In this document: positions 1-8,319 of the stretch, in pieces
Layout of the letters: every line of letters begins with the position of its first letter
Position numbering within the stretch: position 1 is the stretch's first letter
NCBI RefSeq assembly: GCF_009695765.1
Contig: NZ_VUNI01000007.1
Span: 1-64,000, forward strand
Length of the DNA stretch: 64,000 nucleotides
From: Roseburia porci
GTDB lineage: Bacteria; Bacillota; Clostridia; Lachnospirales; Lachnospiraceae
Reading direction: 5' to 3'
Made by a program: the position numbers and the translations under genes
Notes under the pieces: generated by a model
Database searches by the model: none
What the model saw: only the letters and a program-made list of their open reading frames with translations
What the model was told of the DNA's origin: nothing

Positions 1-150
1 TGTGTTTTCGCAGATTCAATTATACTGCTTTTTTAGGGGGTAATCACTTTTTTTGTAAAAAAATGTGAGAAATCCTTGAAAATATAATGTTTATAAAAAT
101 AAAAAAGGTAGTTAACTTGACACTACCATACGGTTATGGGGAGCAAATAT

Positions 151-1032
151 ATGGACAACTACACGTTTGAAGAAATCAAAAACGAAATCGCTATTTTAAA
201 AAAATCTTTTTTTCAGGTGCGGCTGGTAGATCCGAACGCCTGCCAGATTATGGAACCTGCAAAAGTAAACGGAAAATTCACACTGATCCCATCTGGTGTC
301 TGCTATGACACCTGGTTTCACCCAGATCAGTGTATCAACTGTACATCATCCAGAGCACTTCGTACGGATCAGATCCACTCCAAATGTGAAACCTGCAATG
401 ACAAGTTATTCTATATCACCGCACGCCCGGTGCGGATTGAAAATCATCCGCTTGTACTTGAGATTGTTCAGCCCATGTCCTACCCGGATATCTGTCCGGG
501 CAACTCCGAAGAGAATACCCTGCTGTCACAGTTTCGTTCCCTGAACCGCAAAATTCTTCTGGATTCTGAGACTTCAGCCTACAACCGTGAATATCTGGCT
601 GAACATCTTCCGAATATTTTTTCTGAGGTCCAGGAACATCGTACGGTGAATGCTGCCCTTATTCACTTAAAATCCTACGATAACATTCAGGAAACATATG
701 GATCTGTTGCAGCTTCTGGTGTAATCTGCCGTTTATACAAGATTCTCCAGACAACCCTGTCCCTTACAGATTGTCCTGACACGATACTGGCACGCTATGA
801 AAATGACACATTCTTTGTTCTTGATAAGAGCCATACTTATACGCAGCTTTGTTCCTGCATCCGTTTGATCCAAAAGCAGTCCGCCACACAACATATCCTG
901 TATCAGAGTCAGCTACTGCCTTTTGAACTCGAGTCTTCAACGGTTTCCTTAAACACAGAACAGATTTGCGATTCAAAACAGCTGTTTTCTCTGCTGCTGG
1001 AACGTCTGTCTTCTTCCGATTCTCCACAATAG
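151..1032 (+). CDS. Degenerate GGDEF-domain protein with N-terminal Cys-rich sensor region
   Basis: A 293-residue protein whose C-terminal half resembles a diguanylate cyclase domain. It has the typical lead-in (YNREYL, a YG motif), but the signature loop reads RYENDTFF (about 215-222) instead of RYGGDEF. Cyclase activity is therefore unlikely, and a c-di-GMP or GTP binding or partner role is only inferred. The N-terminal half has paired cysteines (CxxC at 61-64 and again at 79-82) in a PAS-like context and could bind metal. I chose the ATG at 151 because GGGGAG lies 7 bases upstream. An in-frame ATG at 136 would add five residues but has no good ribosome site. It is monocistronic and followed by a strong terminator. 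Confidence 0.7.
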   Translation: MDNYTFEEIKNEIAILKKSFFQVRLVDPNACQIMEPAKVNGKFTLIPSGVCYDTWFHPDQCINCTSSRALRTDQIHSKCETCNDKLFYITARPVRIENHPLVLEIVQPMSYPDICPGNSEENTLLSQFRSLNRKILLDSETSAYNREYLAEHLPNIFSEVQEHRTVNAALIHLKSYDNIQETYGSVAASGVICRLYKILQTTLSLTDCPDTILARYENDTFFVLDKSHTYTQLCSCIRLIQKQSATQHILYQSQLLPFELESSTVSLNTEQICDSKQLFSLLLERLSSSDSPQ

Positions 1033-1038
1033 CATAAA

Positions 1039-1073
1039 TGGAGGGATTACCAGTGTAACCCCTCCAATTTTTT
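1039..1073 (+). terminator. Rho-independent terminator after the GGDEF-like gene
   Basis: Near-perfect 12-bp stem (left arm 1039-1050, right arm 1055-1066, one A/C mismatch) with a CAGT loop, followed by a run of six T on the plus strand. The minus-strand ABC operon converges here and ends at 1072, so the hairpin may serve both directions. Confidence 0.88.
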
Positions 1074-2823
1074 ATGAAATTCTGCCGTTTTCCATTTCAT
1101 AAACTACATCGGCCACATTCATTGTGGATACTCTGTGGGATACCAGGACAATGGTTTTCTTCTCAGCCGATTCTTTCAATGATTTTAAGATAATTCCCTC
1201 GTTTAAAGAATCCAGATTACTGGTTGGTTCGTCCATAAGAATCATTGGCGCATCATGTAAAAATGCTCTTGCGATCCCGATTCTCTGCTTTTCGCCGCCG
1301 GACAATGTATCCCCCAATTCTCCGACTTCTGTATCATAGCACTTTGGAAGTGTCATAATAAAATCGTGGATGGAAGCTTTCTTTGCAGCTTCCATAATCT
1401 CTTCTCTGGCCGCTCCCGGTTTTACAATTGCAATATTGTTTGCAATCGAATCATGAAACAGATGTGTTTCCTGTGTCACATAACTTTCCATATCTCTCAG
1501 ATGGCTGGTCGGAATCTTCCTGACATCCTCACCATCTACCAATACGCACCCTTTTTGTACATCCCAGAACCGCATCAAAAGTTTTAAGAGCGTAGACTTT
1601 CCAGAACCACTCACTCCATGAATGCCTGTGATCTTTCCCGGCTGTAGTTTCAGTGAATAGTTCTCCAAAATAGTTTCATCCTGATAAGCAAATGTTATAT
1701 TCTCCGCCTCTGCTCCTGTAAATTCATTCCCTCTGCTCTTTGCCTCAGAAGCTCCCATCGATTCCACATCATCCGGAATTTCTTCCACAAGCGGTGCCTC
1801 TTCCAGAAGGGAAAGGACACGTTCACCACTTGCCAGTGTCTGGTTCAGATTGTTGGAAAGACTTGACAATGCTACTACCGGTCCAAAAGACCCCATCATT
1901 GCAATGGTACAGGTTAAGATTCCCTCAACTCCCATCTCGTCTTTTGCATACAGCCAGATAGTCAGTGCCAGCATTCCAAACGATGCAAGCAGAATCACCA
2001 TGTTGGTAAATGAACGCTGTGAGCCTTCCATTCTGCTTAAATCTTCCTGCAGTCCTGCAAGATCTTTGGATCGCCTGCTCATCTGCTCTTTTCTTTTTTC
2101 GCCCTGTCCGTACTGGATAGTCTCATCCAGTCCACGTAAGGAATCCAATACAAAACTGTTCAGTTCTCCAAATTCTGTACGGAATTCCATTCCCTTCTGG
2201 CTGCCACGTTTTCCATTCCACATCGGGATTGCAATACCGACAGTCAGATAAGCAGCCAGTGCAAGCAGTCCTGCAAGCCAATGATATCTTCCAATAAAAA
2301 TTACCATAATAATTGAGGTCAGTGTGGCAATCGCAATCGGGGAAATGGTGTGCGCATAGAATACTTCCAGCAACTCAATATCTGTCGTAATAATAGAAAT
2401 CAGGTTTCCCTTATCCCGTCCTTCCAGTTTTGCCGGGCAGAGCTTTCTCAGTGCCGCAAACACTTTGTGACGGATGATCGCCAACAGTTTAAATGCGATA
2501 AAATGGTTGCAATACTGTTCTGCATAATGCAGGATTCCACGAAGCACCGCAATCACAATCATGACCGTGAGAATCGTTTTTTCCGGAGTAAACACCAGCC
2601 ACATATTGTCTACCGCAACACTCCTTCCGGCTATTCCTGTCAGAAGCCCATGCACGATGACCTGTCCCGCCAGTATCGTCAGAAAGATGGCACACAAGTA
2701 GCCTAAAGTTCCAAGGATGATTGCTGCCAGCATGATATGGAGCAGAGGTTTTACTAAGCCGATCAGGCTTCCCATGATCCTGACGGCACTTCTGCGTTTT
2801 GTTGTATTTGTCTTTTCGCTCAT
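1072..2823 (-). CDS. ABC exporter ATP-binding/permease subunit, CydC-like
   Basis: A 583-residue half-transporter with an N-terminal transmembrane domain of about six helices and a C-terminal ATPase. Visible motifs are Walker A GVSGSGKS, a Q-loop Gln in YVTQ, signature LSGGEKQR, Walker B MILMDEP and the H-loop histidine in VSHR. It starts in a TAATG overlap with the preceding CydD-like gene, which implies translational coupling and a heterodimer. CydDC-type exporters move cysteine or glutathione outward to balance thiol redox, but the family assignment is by overall pattern only. A generic multidrug or peptide exporter is the alternative. Confidence 0.8.
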   Translation of the reverse strand: MSEKTNTTKRRSAVRIMGSLIGLVKPLLHIMLAAIILGTLGYLCAIFLTILAGQVIVHGLLTGIAGRSVAVDNMWLVFTPEKTILTVMIVIAVLRGILHYAEQYCNHFIAFKLLAIIRHKVFAALRKLCPAKLEGRDKGNLISIITTDIELLEVFYAHTISPIAIATLTSIIMVIFIGRYHWLAGLLALAAYLTVGIAIPMWNGKRGSQKGMEFRTEFGELNSFVLDSLRGLDETIQYGQGEKRKEQMSRRSKDLAGLQEDLSRMEGSQRSFTNMVILLASFGMLALTIWLYAKDEMGVEGILTCTIAMMGSFGPVVALSSLSNNLNQTLASGERVLSLLEEAPLVEEIPDDVESMGASEAKSRGNEFTGAEAENITFAYQDETILENYSLKLQPGKITGIHGVSGSGKSTLLKLLMRFWDVQKGCVLVDGEDVRKIPTSHLRDMESYVTQETHLFHDSIANNIAIVKPGAAREEIMEAAKKASIHDFIMTLPKCYDTEVGELGDTLSGGEKQRIGIARAFLHDAPMILMDEPTSNLDSLNEGIILKSLKESAEKKTIVLVSHRVSTMNVADVVYEMENGRIS

Positions 2824-4562
2824 TATGCCGCTCCCCCTTTTCCATAGTTTTCCAATGCCATCTGGCTTTCATACAGATGTCTGTACGCTCCATTCCGTCT
2901 CATCAGTTCTTCATGCTTTCCGCTCTCCTTGATTTCCCCGTCTTTTAGGAAATAAATCCTGTCGGACTTTACTACATTTGCCAGTCTGTGGGAAATCAGA
3001 AGCACCGTCTTTGTCTTTGCCAGTTCGTGAATGACCTTCATGATCAGTTCTTCACTTTCCACATCAATATTCGATGCCGCCTCGTCGAAGATGTAAACCG
3101 CACAATTACTTCTGAGCAATGCCCTAGCGATCACCAGTCTCTGACACTGACCGCCCGACAGGTTACCCGCTTTTTCTAATAACTGTGTCTGCAAGCCATC
3201 CTGTGTCTGTAAGAATCCTAAGAGATTGACTTTCTGAAGAACTGCTTCCATCTCTTCTTTTGTGGCATCCGGTTTTGCCATCTTCAGATTTTCTTCTACC
3301 GTACCCTTGAACAGATAACTGTTATGTCGAACCAGTACAACATGCTTCATCAGGTCAGTTTCATTCACTTCAGAAAGCGGTACACCACCGATGGTGATCT
3401 CTCCGCCATATCCCCGGTTCTTCGCTGCAAGAATTCCTGCAATCGTACTTTTTCCACATCCGGACTCTCCAACCAGCGATACAAAACTTCCTGCCGGAAG
3501 ATTGAAGTTGACTCCTTTTAATATCTCTCTGTCCTCTTCATAAGAAAAATGAACGTCTTTTAATGTGACATCTAACGCTCCGTCCGGCAGCATTTTTTCT
3601 CCATCCTGTGGCTCCGGCAAATCTAAAATTTTAAAAATCTTATCACTCGCTGCCATTCCATTCATTGCGATATGGAAGAAAGAACCAAGCAATCGAAGCG
3701 GCAGAAAAAACTCGCTGGCAAGCAGAACAATACATAATGTTCCCGATACGCTGATATTTCCTTTTAGAAATTCAGAAAGCGCAACCGCCATACCGATCGC
3801 TGCCCCGCCATACGCCACAATATCCATCACACTGGTCGAGTTGAGCTGCATGGTCAGAACCTTCATCGTAATCCTGCGGAAATTCTGGGATTCCACATCC
3901 ATCTCGTCTGCTTTCTGCTGGTCTGCCTGGTAAATTTTCAGAGTAGTAAGTCCCTGTAAATTTTCAAGGAACGAATCTCCCAGGCCTGTATAGATGCTCC
4001 AGTACTTATTCAGTAATTTCTTGGCAATCTTCTGTACTACCACAATGGAAATCGGGATTAACGGTACACAGATCAAAAGAATTACACTTGCTTTCAAACT
4101 CACTCTGCAAAGAATGATAAATAATGTCAACGGCGCAATCAGGCTGTAGAATAACTGTGGAAGATATTTTCCAAAATAGGTTTCCAGCTGTTCTACACCC
4201 TCTGTTGCCACTTGCACCACCTCAGAAGAGGATACCTGCTCACTGTAGGAAGCACCAAGCTTCAACATTTTCTCATAAATCTTTTCGCGCAGAATCCGCT
4301 TGACGTCCACAGACGCCAGATAGGAAGATCTTGCTCCCATCCGCTCACATACGAACCTGACTATCACAACCAGGATTAAAATCAGTATCGTCCGTTCAAT
4401 AATAGACACCGTTACTGCCTGGTTCACCACCCTCTCCAGCAAATCTGCGATAGAAAAGACTGCCAGCACCTGCGACAGAAGGGCTGCCCACTGCCACCAT
4501 ATTGTATACACGATATATTTTTTTGCATGGGACAACAATCCCACCAGTCTTGTTTTAATCAT
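2823..4562 (-). CDS. ABC exporter ATP-binding/permease subunit, CydD-like
   Basis: A 579-residue half-transporter: membrane domain to about residue 300, ATPase from about 330. Walker A is GESGCGKST (365-373), the signature LSGGQCQR (468-475) and Walker B VYIFDEA. The usual Q-loop glutamine appears replaced by His413 (VRHNSYLF), while the partner subunit keeps its Gln, so the two ATP sites look asymmetric. It overlaps the upstream YgbA-type gene by 4 bases (ATGA) and its CydC-like partner by one base. The three genes form one operon. Confidence 0.8.
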   Translation of the reverse strand: MIKTRLVGLLSHAKKYIVYTIWWQWAALLSQVLAVFSIADLLERVVNQAVTVSIIERTILILILVVIVRFVCERMGARSSYLASVDVKRILREKIYEKMLKLGASYSEQVSSSEVVQVATEGVEQLETYFGKYLPQLFYSLIAPLTLFIILCRVSLKASVILLICVPLIPISIVVVQKIAKKLLNKYWSIYTGLGDSFLENLQGLTTLKIYQADQQKADEMDVESQNFRRITMKVLTMQLNSTSVMDIVAYGGAAIGMAVALSEFLKGNISVSGTLCIVLLASEFFLPLRLLGSFFHIAMNGMAASDKIFKILDLPEPQDGEKMLPDGALDVTLKDVHFSYEEDREILKGVNFNLPAGSFVSLVGESGCGKSTIAGILAAKNRGYGGEITIGGVPLSEVNETDLMKHVVLVRHNSYLFKGTVEENLKMAKPDATKEEMEAVLQKVNLLGFLQTQDGLQTQLLEKAGNLSGGQCQRLVIARALLRSNCAVYIFDEAASNIDVESEELIMKVIHELAKTKTVLLISHRLANVVKSDRIYFLKDGEIKESGKHEELMRRNGAYRHLYESQMALENYGKGGAA

Positions 4563-4966
4563 AAAATCTTACCTTTTCCCTTATTCTTATTGTCCCACTT
4601 CTGTACATTCTTCGAAGTTTCTGTTCCCGATTTCACGGTACATATGAAATGCCAGATTGCAAGACACGGATGATGCCATAACATGCGTGGCCCCGAAAAA
4701 CGCATCACTGTACGGATTTTTTCTCTCATATCAGGTTTATAACAATGTACCTTACAATTAGCACAGAATGTTTTTTGTTCCATAAACGGGCATTTTTCGC
4801 TACGCATCTTTGAATATTCAGCAATATGCAAACACTCGGGGCACATCTTCTCTCCCGATCTCACAGCCTCCATATATCCTGCTCTATGGTTTTTCCGGCA
4901 ATACAGCTTTATCATTTCTTCTACAACATACTGCTCTTTCAGTCTTTTCTTGTCCACTTGTTCCAT
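4559..4966 (-). CDS. YgbA-like (nitrous oxide-stimulated promoter) cysteine-rich protein
   Basis: A 135-residue soluble protein rich in cysteine and histidine (CPEC, then CANC followed by KVHC, then HHPC). It matches the YgbA_NO family as I recognise it; E. coli ygbA is induced by nitric oxide and belongs to the NsrR regulon. The biochemical role is unknown, and the cysteines suggest metal or Fe-S binding. It is the first gene of the operon and overlaps the CydD-like gene by 4 bases. The start is supported by AGGAAAA upstream. Its link to a CydDC-like exporter suggests a nitrosative or thiol stress role, which is inference. Confidence 0.75.
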   Translation of the reverse strand: MEQVDKKRLKEQYVVEEMIKLYCRKNHRAGYMEAVRSGEKMCPECLHIAEYSKMRSEKCPFMEQKTFCANCKVHCYKPDMREKIRTVMRFSGPRMLWHHPCLAIWHFICTVKSGTETSKNVQKWDNKNKGKGKIL

Positions 4967-5003
4967 CTGTTTTTTCCTGCAAAATAAATTTTTCCAATAA
5001 AAA

Positions 5004-5049
5004 AGCGAAGCAATTGGTGAGTTATATATAATCCAAGTTCTGCTTCGCT
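5004..5049 (-). terminator. Terminator of the YjbR-MGMT gene, loop carries TATATA
   Basis: A perfect 9-bp stem (5004-5012 with 5041-5049) is followed on the minus strand by six T. The 28-nt loop contains TATATA at 5023-5028 on the minus strand, a possible -10 for the YgbA-type operon, but the matching -35 (TTAGCG, 17-nt spacing) is weak. Confidence 0.75.
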
Positions 5050-5120
5050 AACTTACTATCTACAATATACATGATATATTTCGATGTCGTCAATCTTTTT
5101 TTCAATTTTTACTATGTTTT

Positions 5121-5762
5121 CTATATACCGTATCTTTTCAGATCCACCTTCCCATCAACTACCTCAATGCCATCCTCTCGCAATAATTTTGCCTGCGCTC
5201 CACTTCCGCCAAATGCAAATTCTCCTGCAAGTTCTCCTTTTGCATTCACAACACGATAACACGGTATTCCATTCGGGTCTGGATTTTTATGTAATGCATT
5301 TCCAACAGCTCTTGCCATCTTTTTATCGCCAGCCATCTCAGCCACTTTGCCATAGGTTGCTACTTTACCCTTTGGGATTTTTTTCACCGCTTCATAGATT
5401 CTCTTTGTAGGGCTGTCTGTAACAAGATCATAGCTTTCTGCAATCATTCTCTTTATATCTGAGTCTGGGATTGTCCCATCCAGAATGATCGTATTCCAGT
5501 GTTCTTTATTCAGATGATATCCAGGGATTACGGATGCATATGTATTTCTCCAGAAATCGCGCCACTCTGGATCCGTTTTTACATTCAAATTAATATGACC
5601 ATCTTTTTCATAAGTCCAGAGAAATGCTTTTCTGCTTCCCTTTATGCGTACAAGCTGCCAGTTCGGATCGTGAAATGGAGCTTCCTGATATGTCCCTGGG
5701 AAAGACAATCCATATGCTAATGCGTCTTCCCGTTTGATCATTTTATATTCGTTCTGTTCCAT
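5121..5762 (-). CDS. YjbR/MmcQ domain fused to an MGMT-like DNA alkyl-transfer domain
   Basis: A 213-residue two-domain protein. Residues 8-110 look like the YjbR/MmcQ double-wing DNA-binding-like fold (FPGTYQEAPF, NLNVKTDPEW). Residues 118-213 look like the DNA-binding and active-site domain of O6-alkylguanine DNA alkyltransferase (GKVATYGKVA, then IPCYRVV). The acceptor cysteine (Cys168) is present, so it is not a Trp-type alkyltransferase-like protein, but the relay histidine of PCHRV is Tyr169. Repair or lesion recognition is likely; methyl-transfer activity is unproven. AGGG lies upstream of the ATG, and it is a single gene with a clear downstream terminator. Confidence 0.8.
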   Translation of the reverse strand: MEQNEYKMIKREDALAYGLSFPGTYQEAPFHDPNWQLVRIKGSRKAFLWTYEKDGHINLNVKTDPEWRDFWRNTYASVIPGYHLNKEHWNTIILDGTIPDSDIKRMIAESYDLVTDSPTKRIYEAVKKIPKGKVATYGKVAEMAGDKKMARAVGNALHKNPDPNGIPCYRVVNAKGELAGEFAFGGSGAQAKLLREDGIEVVDGKVDLKRYGI

Positions 5763-5799
5763 CTTTTTCCCTCAAATTTTTCCGCAGATAATCATAAGA

Positions 5800-5833
5800 C
5801 CCCTGACAAATCCAATTCAGAATCTGTCAGGGG
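5800..5833 (-). terminator. Probable terminator of rpsB-tsf
   Basis: A perfect 9-bp GC-rich stem (5800-5808 with 5825-5833) with a 16-nt loop, 28 bases past the tsf stop codon. The T-tract after it on the minus strand is poor (TCTTATGATTAT), so termination may be partial. Confidence 0.55.
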
Positions 5834-5861
5834 CCTCTTACTTAAAATAGTCAGCTATTTA

Positions 5862-6794
5862 TTATTTTAACTGAGCTGCAACTTCTGCTGCGAAATCTTC
5901 TTCTTTCTTCTCGATACCTTCACCAGTCTCGAAACGAACAAATTTCTTAACAGTAACAGGAGTTCCAACTTCTTTGGAAACCTGCTCTAAGTATTTTGCT
6001 ACAGTCTGTTTGCCGTCTTCAGCTTTTACATATACCTGATCAACCAGACAAACCTCTTTTAACTCTTTGTTTACACGACCTTCGATCATACCTTTGATAA
6101 CCTTCTCTGGTTTCTGGGATTCTTTTGGATCGTTCATAATCTGAGCAAGAAGGATTTCTTTCTCATGTGCAATATGCTCTGCTGGAATTTCTTCTCTTGA
6201 AACATATTTTGGATTTAATGCAGCGATCTGCATTGCGATATTTGTAAGAGCTTCTTTTACAGCATCATTTACTACAGCAGTATCAGCTTCTACGATAACA
6301 CCGATTCTACCGCCACCATGAACATAAGAAACAACACATCCGTTAGAAGCTACAACCTTCTCAAATCTTCTGATCTTAAGGTTCTCACCGATTACAGCTA
6401 CTTTGCCAACTAATGCATCATTTACAGTCTTGCTGGTATCCTCATTCCAAGGCTCAGCCATAAATGCATCCATATCAGCTGCATCTGATTCAACTGCCTG
6501 TTTTGCTACTGCATCAACAAACTCCTGGAATGTAGCATTTTTAGCAACGAAATCTGTCTCAGAGTTAACCTCTACGACAGCTGCTGTCTGATCGTCTTTT
6601 AATACAACAGCGCAAAGTCCTTCAGCTGCAATTCTTCCAGCTTTTTTCTCAGCTTTTGCCTGTCCATTTTTTCTTAAGAATTCAACAGCGGCATCCATAT
6701 CGCCTGCTGTCTCATTTAATGCTTTTTTGCAATCCATCATACCTGCGCCGGTCATTTCACGCAGTTCTTTTACCATAGCTGCTGTAATTGCCAT
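5862..6794 (-). CDS. tsf: Elongation factor Ts
   Basis: A 310-residue nucleotide exchange factor for EF-Tu. The N-terminal UBA-like segment carries the family signature (LREMTGAGMMDCKKAL), followed by the TDFVAKN motif of the core. I set the start at the ATG at 6794 because GGAGGAT precedes it and the protein then begins MAITAAMVK as in homologues; an upstream in-frame TTG overlaps that ribosome site. It lies 32 bases after rpsB in the usual two-gene translation operon. Confidence 0.97.
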   Translation of the reverse strand: MAITAAMVKELREMTGAGMMDCKKALNETAGDMDAAVEFLRKNGQAKAEKKAGRIAAEGLCAVVLKDDQTAAVVEVNSETDFVAKNATFQEFVDAVAKQAVESDAADMDAFMAEPWNEDTSKTVNDALVGKVAVIGENLKIRRFEKVVASNGCVVSYVHGGGRIGVIVEADTAVVNDAVKEALTNIAMQIAALNPKYVSREEIPAEHIAHEKEILLAQIMNDPKESQKPEKVIKGMIEGRVNKELKEVCLVDQVYVKAEDGKQTVAKYLEQVSKEVGTPVTVKKFVRFETGEGIEKKEEDFAAEVAAQLK

Positions 6795-6826
6795 CTTATT
6801 ATCCTCCAATTAATGATTCTGTAATA

Positions 6827-7564
6827 TTATTCTTCTACTGCTGTTTCTTCTTCAACTGGAGCTTCTTCTGCAACTTCTTCAGCACCCTGTTTTGCTTCGA
6901 TAACAGCATCTGCCATCTTAGAAACGATTAATTTAACCGCTCTGATTGCATCGTCATTACCTGGGATTACATAATCTAACTCTTCTGGATCACAGTTTGT
7001 ATCGGCAATACCGATCAGTGTGATTCCTAAAGCCTGAGCTTCCTGGATACAGATTCTTTCTTTCTTAGGATCTACTACAAAGATTGCATCTGGAATCTTC
7101 TTCATCTCTTTAATTCCACCAAGGTTTTTCTCAAGTTTCTCCCACTCTTTTTTCAGTGCGATAACTTCTTTCTTAGGAAGAACATCAAATGTTCCATCCT
7201 CAGCCATTGTCTCGATCTCTTTTAATCTTGCGATACGGCTCTGGATTGTTCTGAAGTTTGTAAGCATTCCGCCTAACCATCTCTCATTTACATAAAACAT
7301 TCCACAACGCTCAGCTTCTGTTTTGATTGCATCCTGAGCCTGTTTCTTTGTTCCTACGAAAAGGATTGTTCCACCCTGTGCTGTGATATCAGATACAGCA
7401 TCGTAAGCTTCATCTACTTTACCTACAGATTTCTGTAAGTCGATGATGTAGATACCATTACGCTCTGTGTAGATATATGGAGCCATTTTTGGGTTCCATC
7501 TTCTTGTCTGATGTCCAAAGTGAACACCTGCTTCTAATAACTGTTTCATTGAAATAACGCTCAT
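6827..7564 (-). CDS. rpsB: 30S ribosomal protein S2
   Basis: A 245-residue S2 protein of the small ribosomal subunit. It begins [19 protein letters not shown], the diagnostic S2 N-terminus, and contains TKKQAQ and the DTNCDPE motif. The C-terminal 20 residues are an acidic E/A/V tail. GGAGGT lies 7 bases before the ATG. It has its own promoter inside the hairpin that closes the flagellar operon, and a structured leader that could mediate S2 autoregulation (inference). Confidence 0.98.
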   Translation of the reverse strand: MSVISMKQLLEAGVHFGHQTRRWNPKMAPYIYTERNGIYIIDLQKSVGKVDEAYDAVSDITAQGGTILFVGTKKQAQDAIKTEAERCGMFYVNERWLGGMLTNFRTIQSRIARLKEIETMAEDGTFDVLPKKEVIALKKEWEKLEKNLGGIKEMKKIPDAIFVVDPKKERICIQEAQALGITLIGIADTNCDPEELDYVIPGNDDAIRAVKLIVSKMADAVIEAKQGAEEVAEEAPVEEETAVEE

Positions 7565-7592
7565 TTTTTTACCTCCATTGGTTCATTTCTTC

Positions 7593-7660
7593 CGTATACC
7601 TCATTCGATATAAGCTACCAGTATGCGTTGAGCTGGCACCGGCTTGTTCGTCAGTATACG
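7593..7660 (-). promoter_or_regulatory. Structured rpsB leader
   Basis: The ~115-nt untranslated leader of rpsB contains a perfect 7-bp inverted repeat (CGTATAC 7593-7599, GTATACG 7654-7660) closing about 54 nt, with an inner GC-rich AGC...GCT stem-loop around the sequence GCCGGTGCC. This architecture is typical of r-protein autoregulatory leaders, but I cannot match it to a named RNA family. Confidence 0.4.
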
Positions 7661-7674
7661 TGATTAATAGTTTT

Positions 7675-7708
7675 AAAGCCTTTGGCATTATATCATGTCA
7701 AAGGCTTT
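7675..7708 (-). terminator. Hairpin closing the fla/che operon, loop contains rpsB -10
   Basis: A perfect 10-bp stem (7675-7684 with 7699-7708) with a 14-nt loop, 15 bases beyond the last stop of the flagellar operon. The T-run on the minus strand is only three bases, so it may be a weak terminator. The loop holds the rpsB -10 hexamer. Confidence 0.55.
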
Positions 7709-7715
7709 ATTTCAA
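7687..7715 (-). promoter_or_regulatory. rpsB-tsf sigma-A promoter
   Basis: On the minus strand: -35 TTGAAA (7710-7715), 17-nt spacer, -10 TATAAT (7687-7692). The predicted start near 7680 falls inside the 3-prime arm of the hairpin, so the new transcript cannot fold that hairpin. Confidence 0.75.
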
Positions 7716-7722
7716 GTATTTT

Positions 7723-8319
7723 TTAATTATTTCCTGAAATCAGTATTTTTCCGATTTCTTCATAGCTTGCTCCCACTGGAATCTGATATACTCCACTACT
7801 AATCAGTTCATCATATTTTGCATCAAACATATATTTACGGAAGGACTCTGAATCACTGACGAGACCTTTACTTGCAAGATCTTCGCTTACCGCTCTGCAA
7901 TATTCTCCCGGCGCGATAATCACCTCTACATACTGCGTCTGTTCCGGATCCTGTTGTTGTGCAGCATCTGTATTTTCCTGTCCTTCAGCCGTATTGTTAT
8001 CTGTGTTCTCATCCGAACCCGTCTGTTCCGCAGAAGCGTCTGTTCCACCAGCTTCTGTCTGCTGATTTTCATCCTGTGTTTCCTGTGTGCTGTTTTCTGT
8101 TGTTGCGCTGTCTTCTGTATCTTCCGTATTTTCCGTTGAAAAAAGATTATTCTTATCTATCGTCTGAGAATTCGACATCACCATTCCAAGCTGTTTTGCT
8201 CTGGCAATCACGTCTGCATCACTCATGTTTTTTTCGGAATGTCCGGACACAATTGCCAGGATCACTGTCGTAACGATAATTCCAACTGCAAGCCCGCGCA
8301 GATAATATTTCAGTTTCAC
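7723..8319 (-). CDS. Membrane-anchored protein with MltG-type LysM-like domain
   Basis: A 198-residue protein, last gene of the flagellar operon. It has an N-terminal signal anchor (about 7-26), a low-complexity T/E/Q/N-rich linker (about 55-128) and a C-terminal ~70-residue domain (YVEVIIAPGEYCRAVSEDL...GVYQIPVGASYEEIGKIL). That domain resembles the LysM-like subdomain in front of the MltG/YceG lytic transglycosylase core. No catalytic domain follows. It starts 4 bases inside the preceding DUF6115 gene. A peptidoglycan-binding role at the flagellar insertion site is inferred. Confidence 0.65.
   Translation of the reverse strand: MKLKYYLRGLAVGIIVTTVILAIVSGHSEKNMSDADVIARAKQLGMVMSNSQTIDKNNLFSTENTEDTEDSATTENSTQETQDENQQTEAGGTDASAEQTGSDENTDNNTAEGQENTDAAQQQDPEQTQYVEVIIAPGEYCRAVSEDLASKGLVSDSESFRKYMFDAKYDELISSGVYQIPVGASYEEIGKILISGNN

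Noticed and set aside
1-150. Promoter upstream of the GGDEF-like gene (TATAAT at 83-88, TTGACA at 117-122)
   Set aside because: Neither hexamer has a partner at 16-18 bases, so no promoter can be assigned with confidence.
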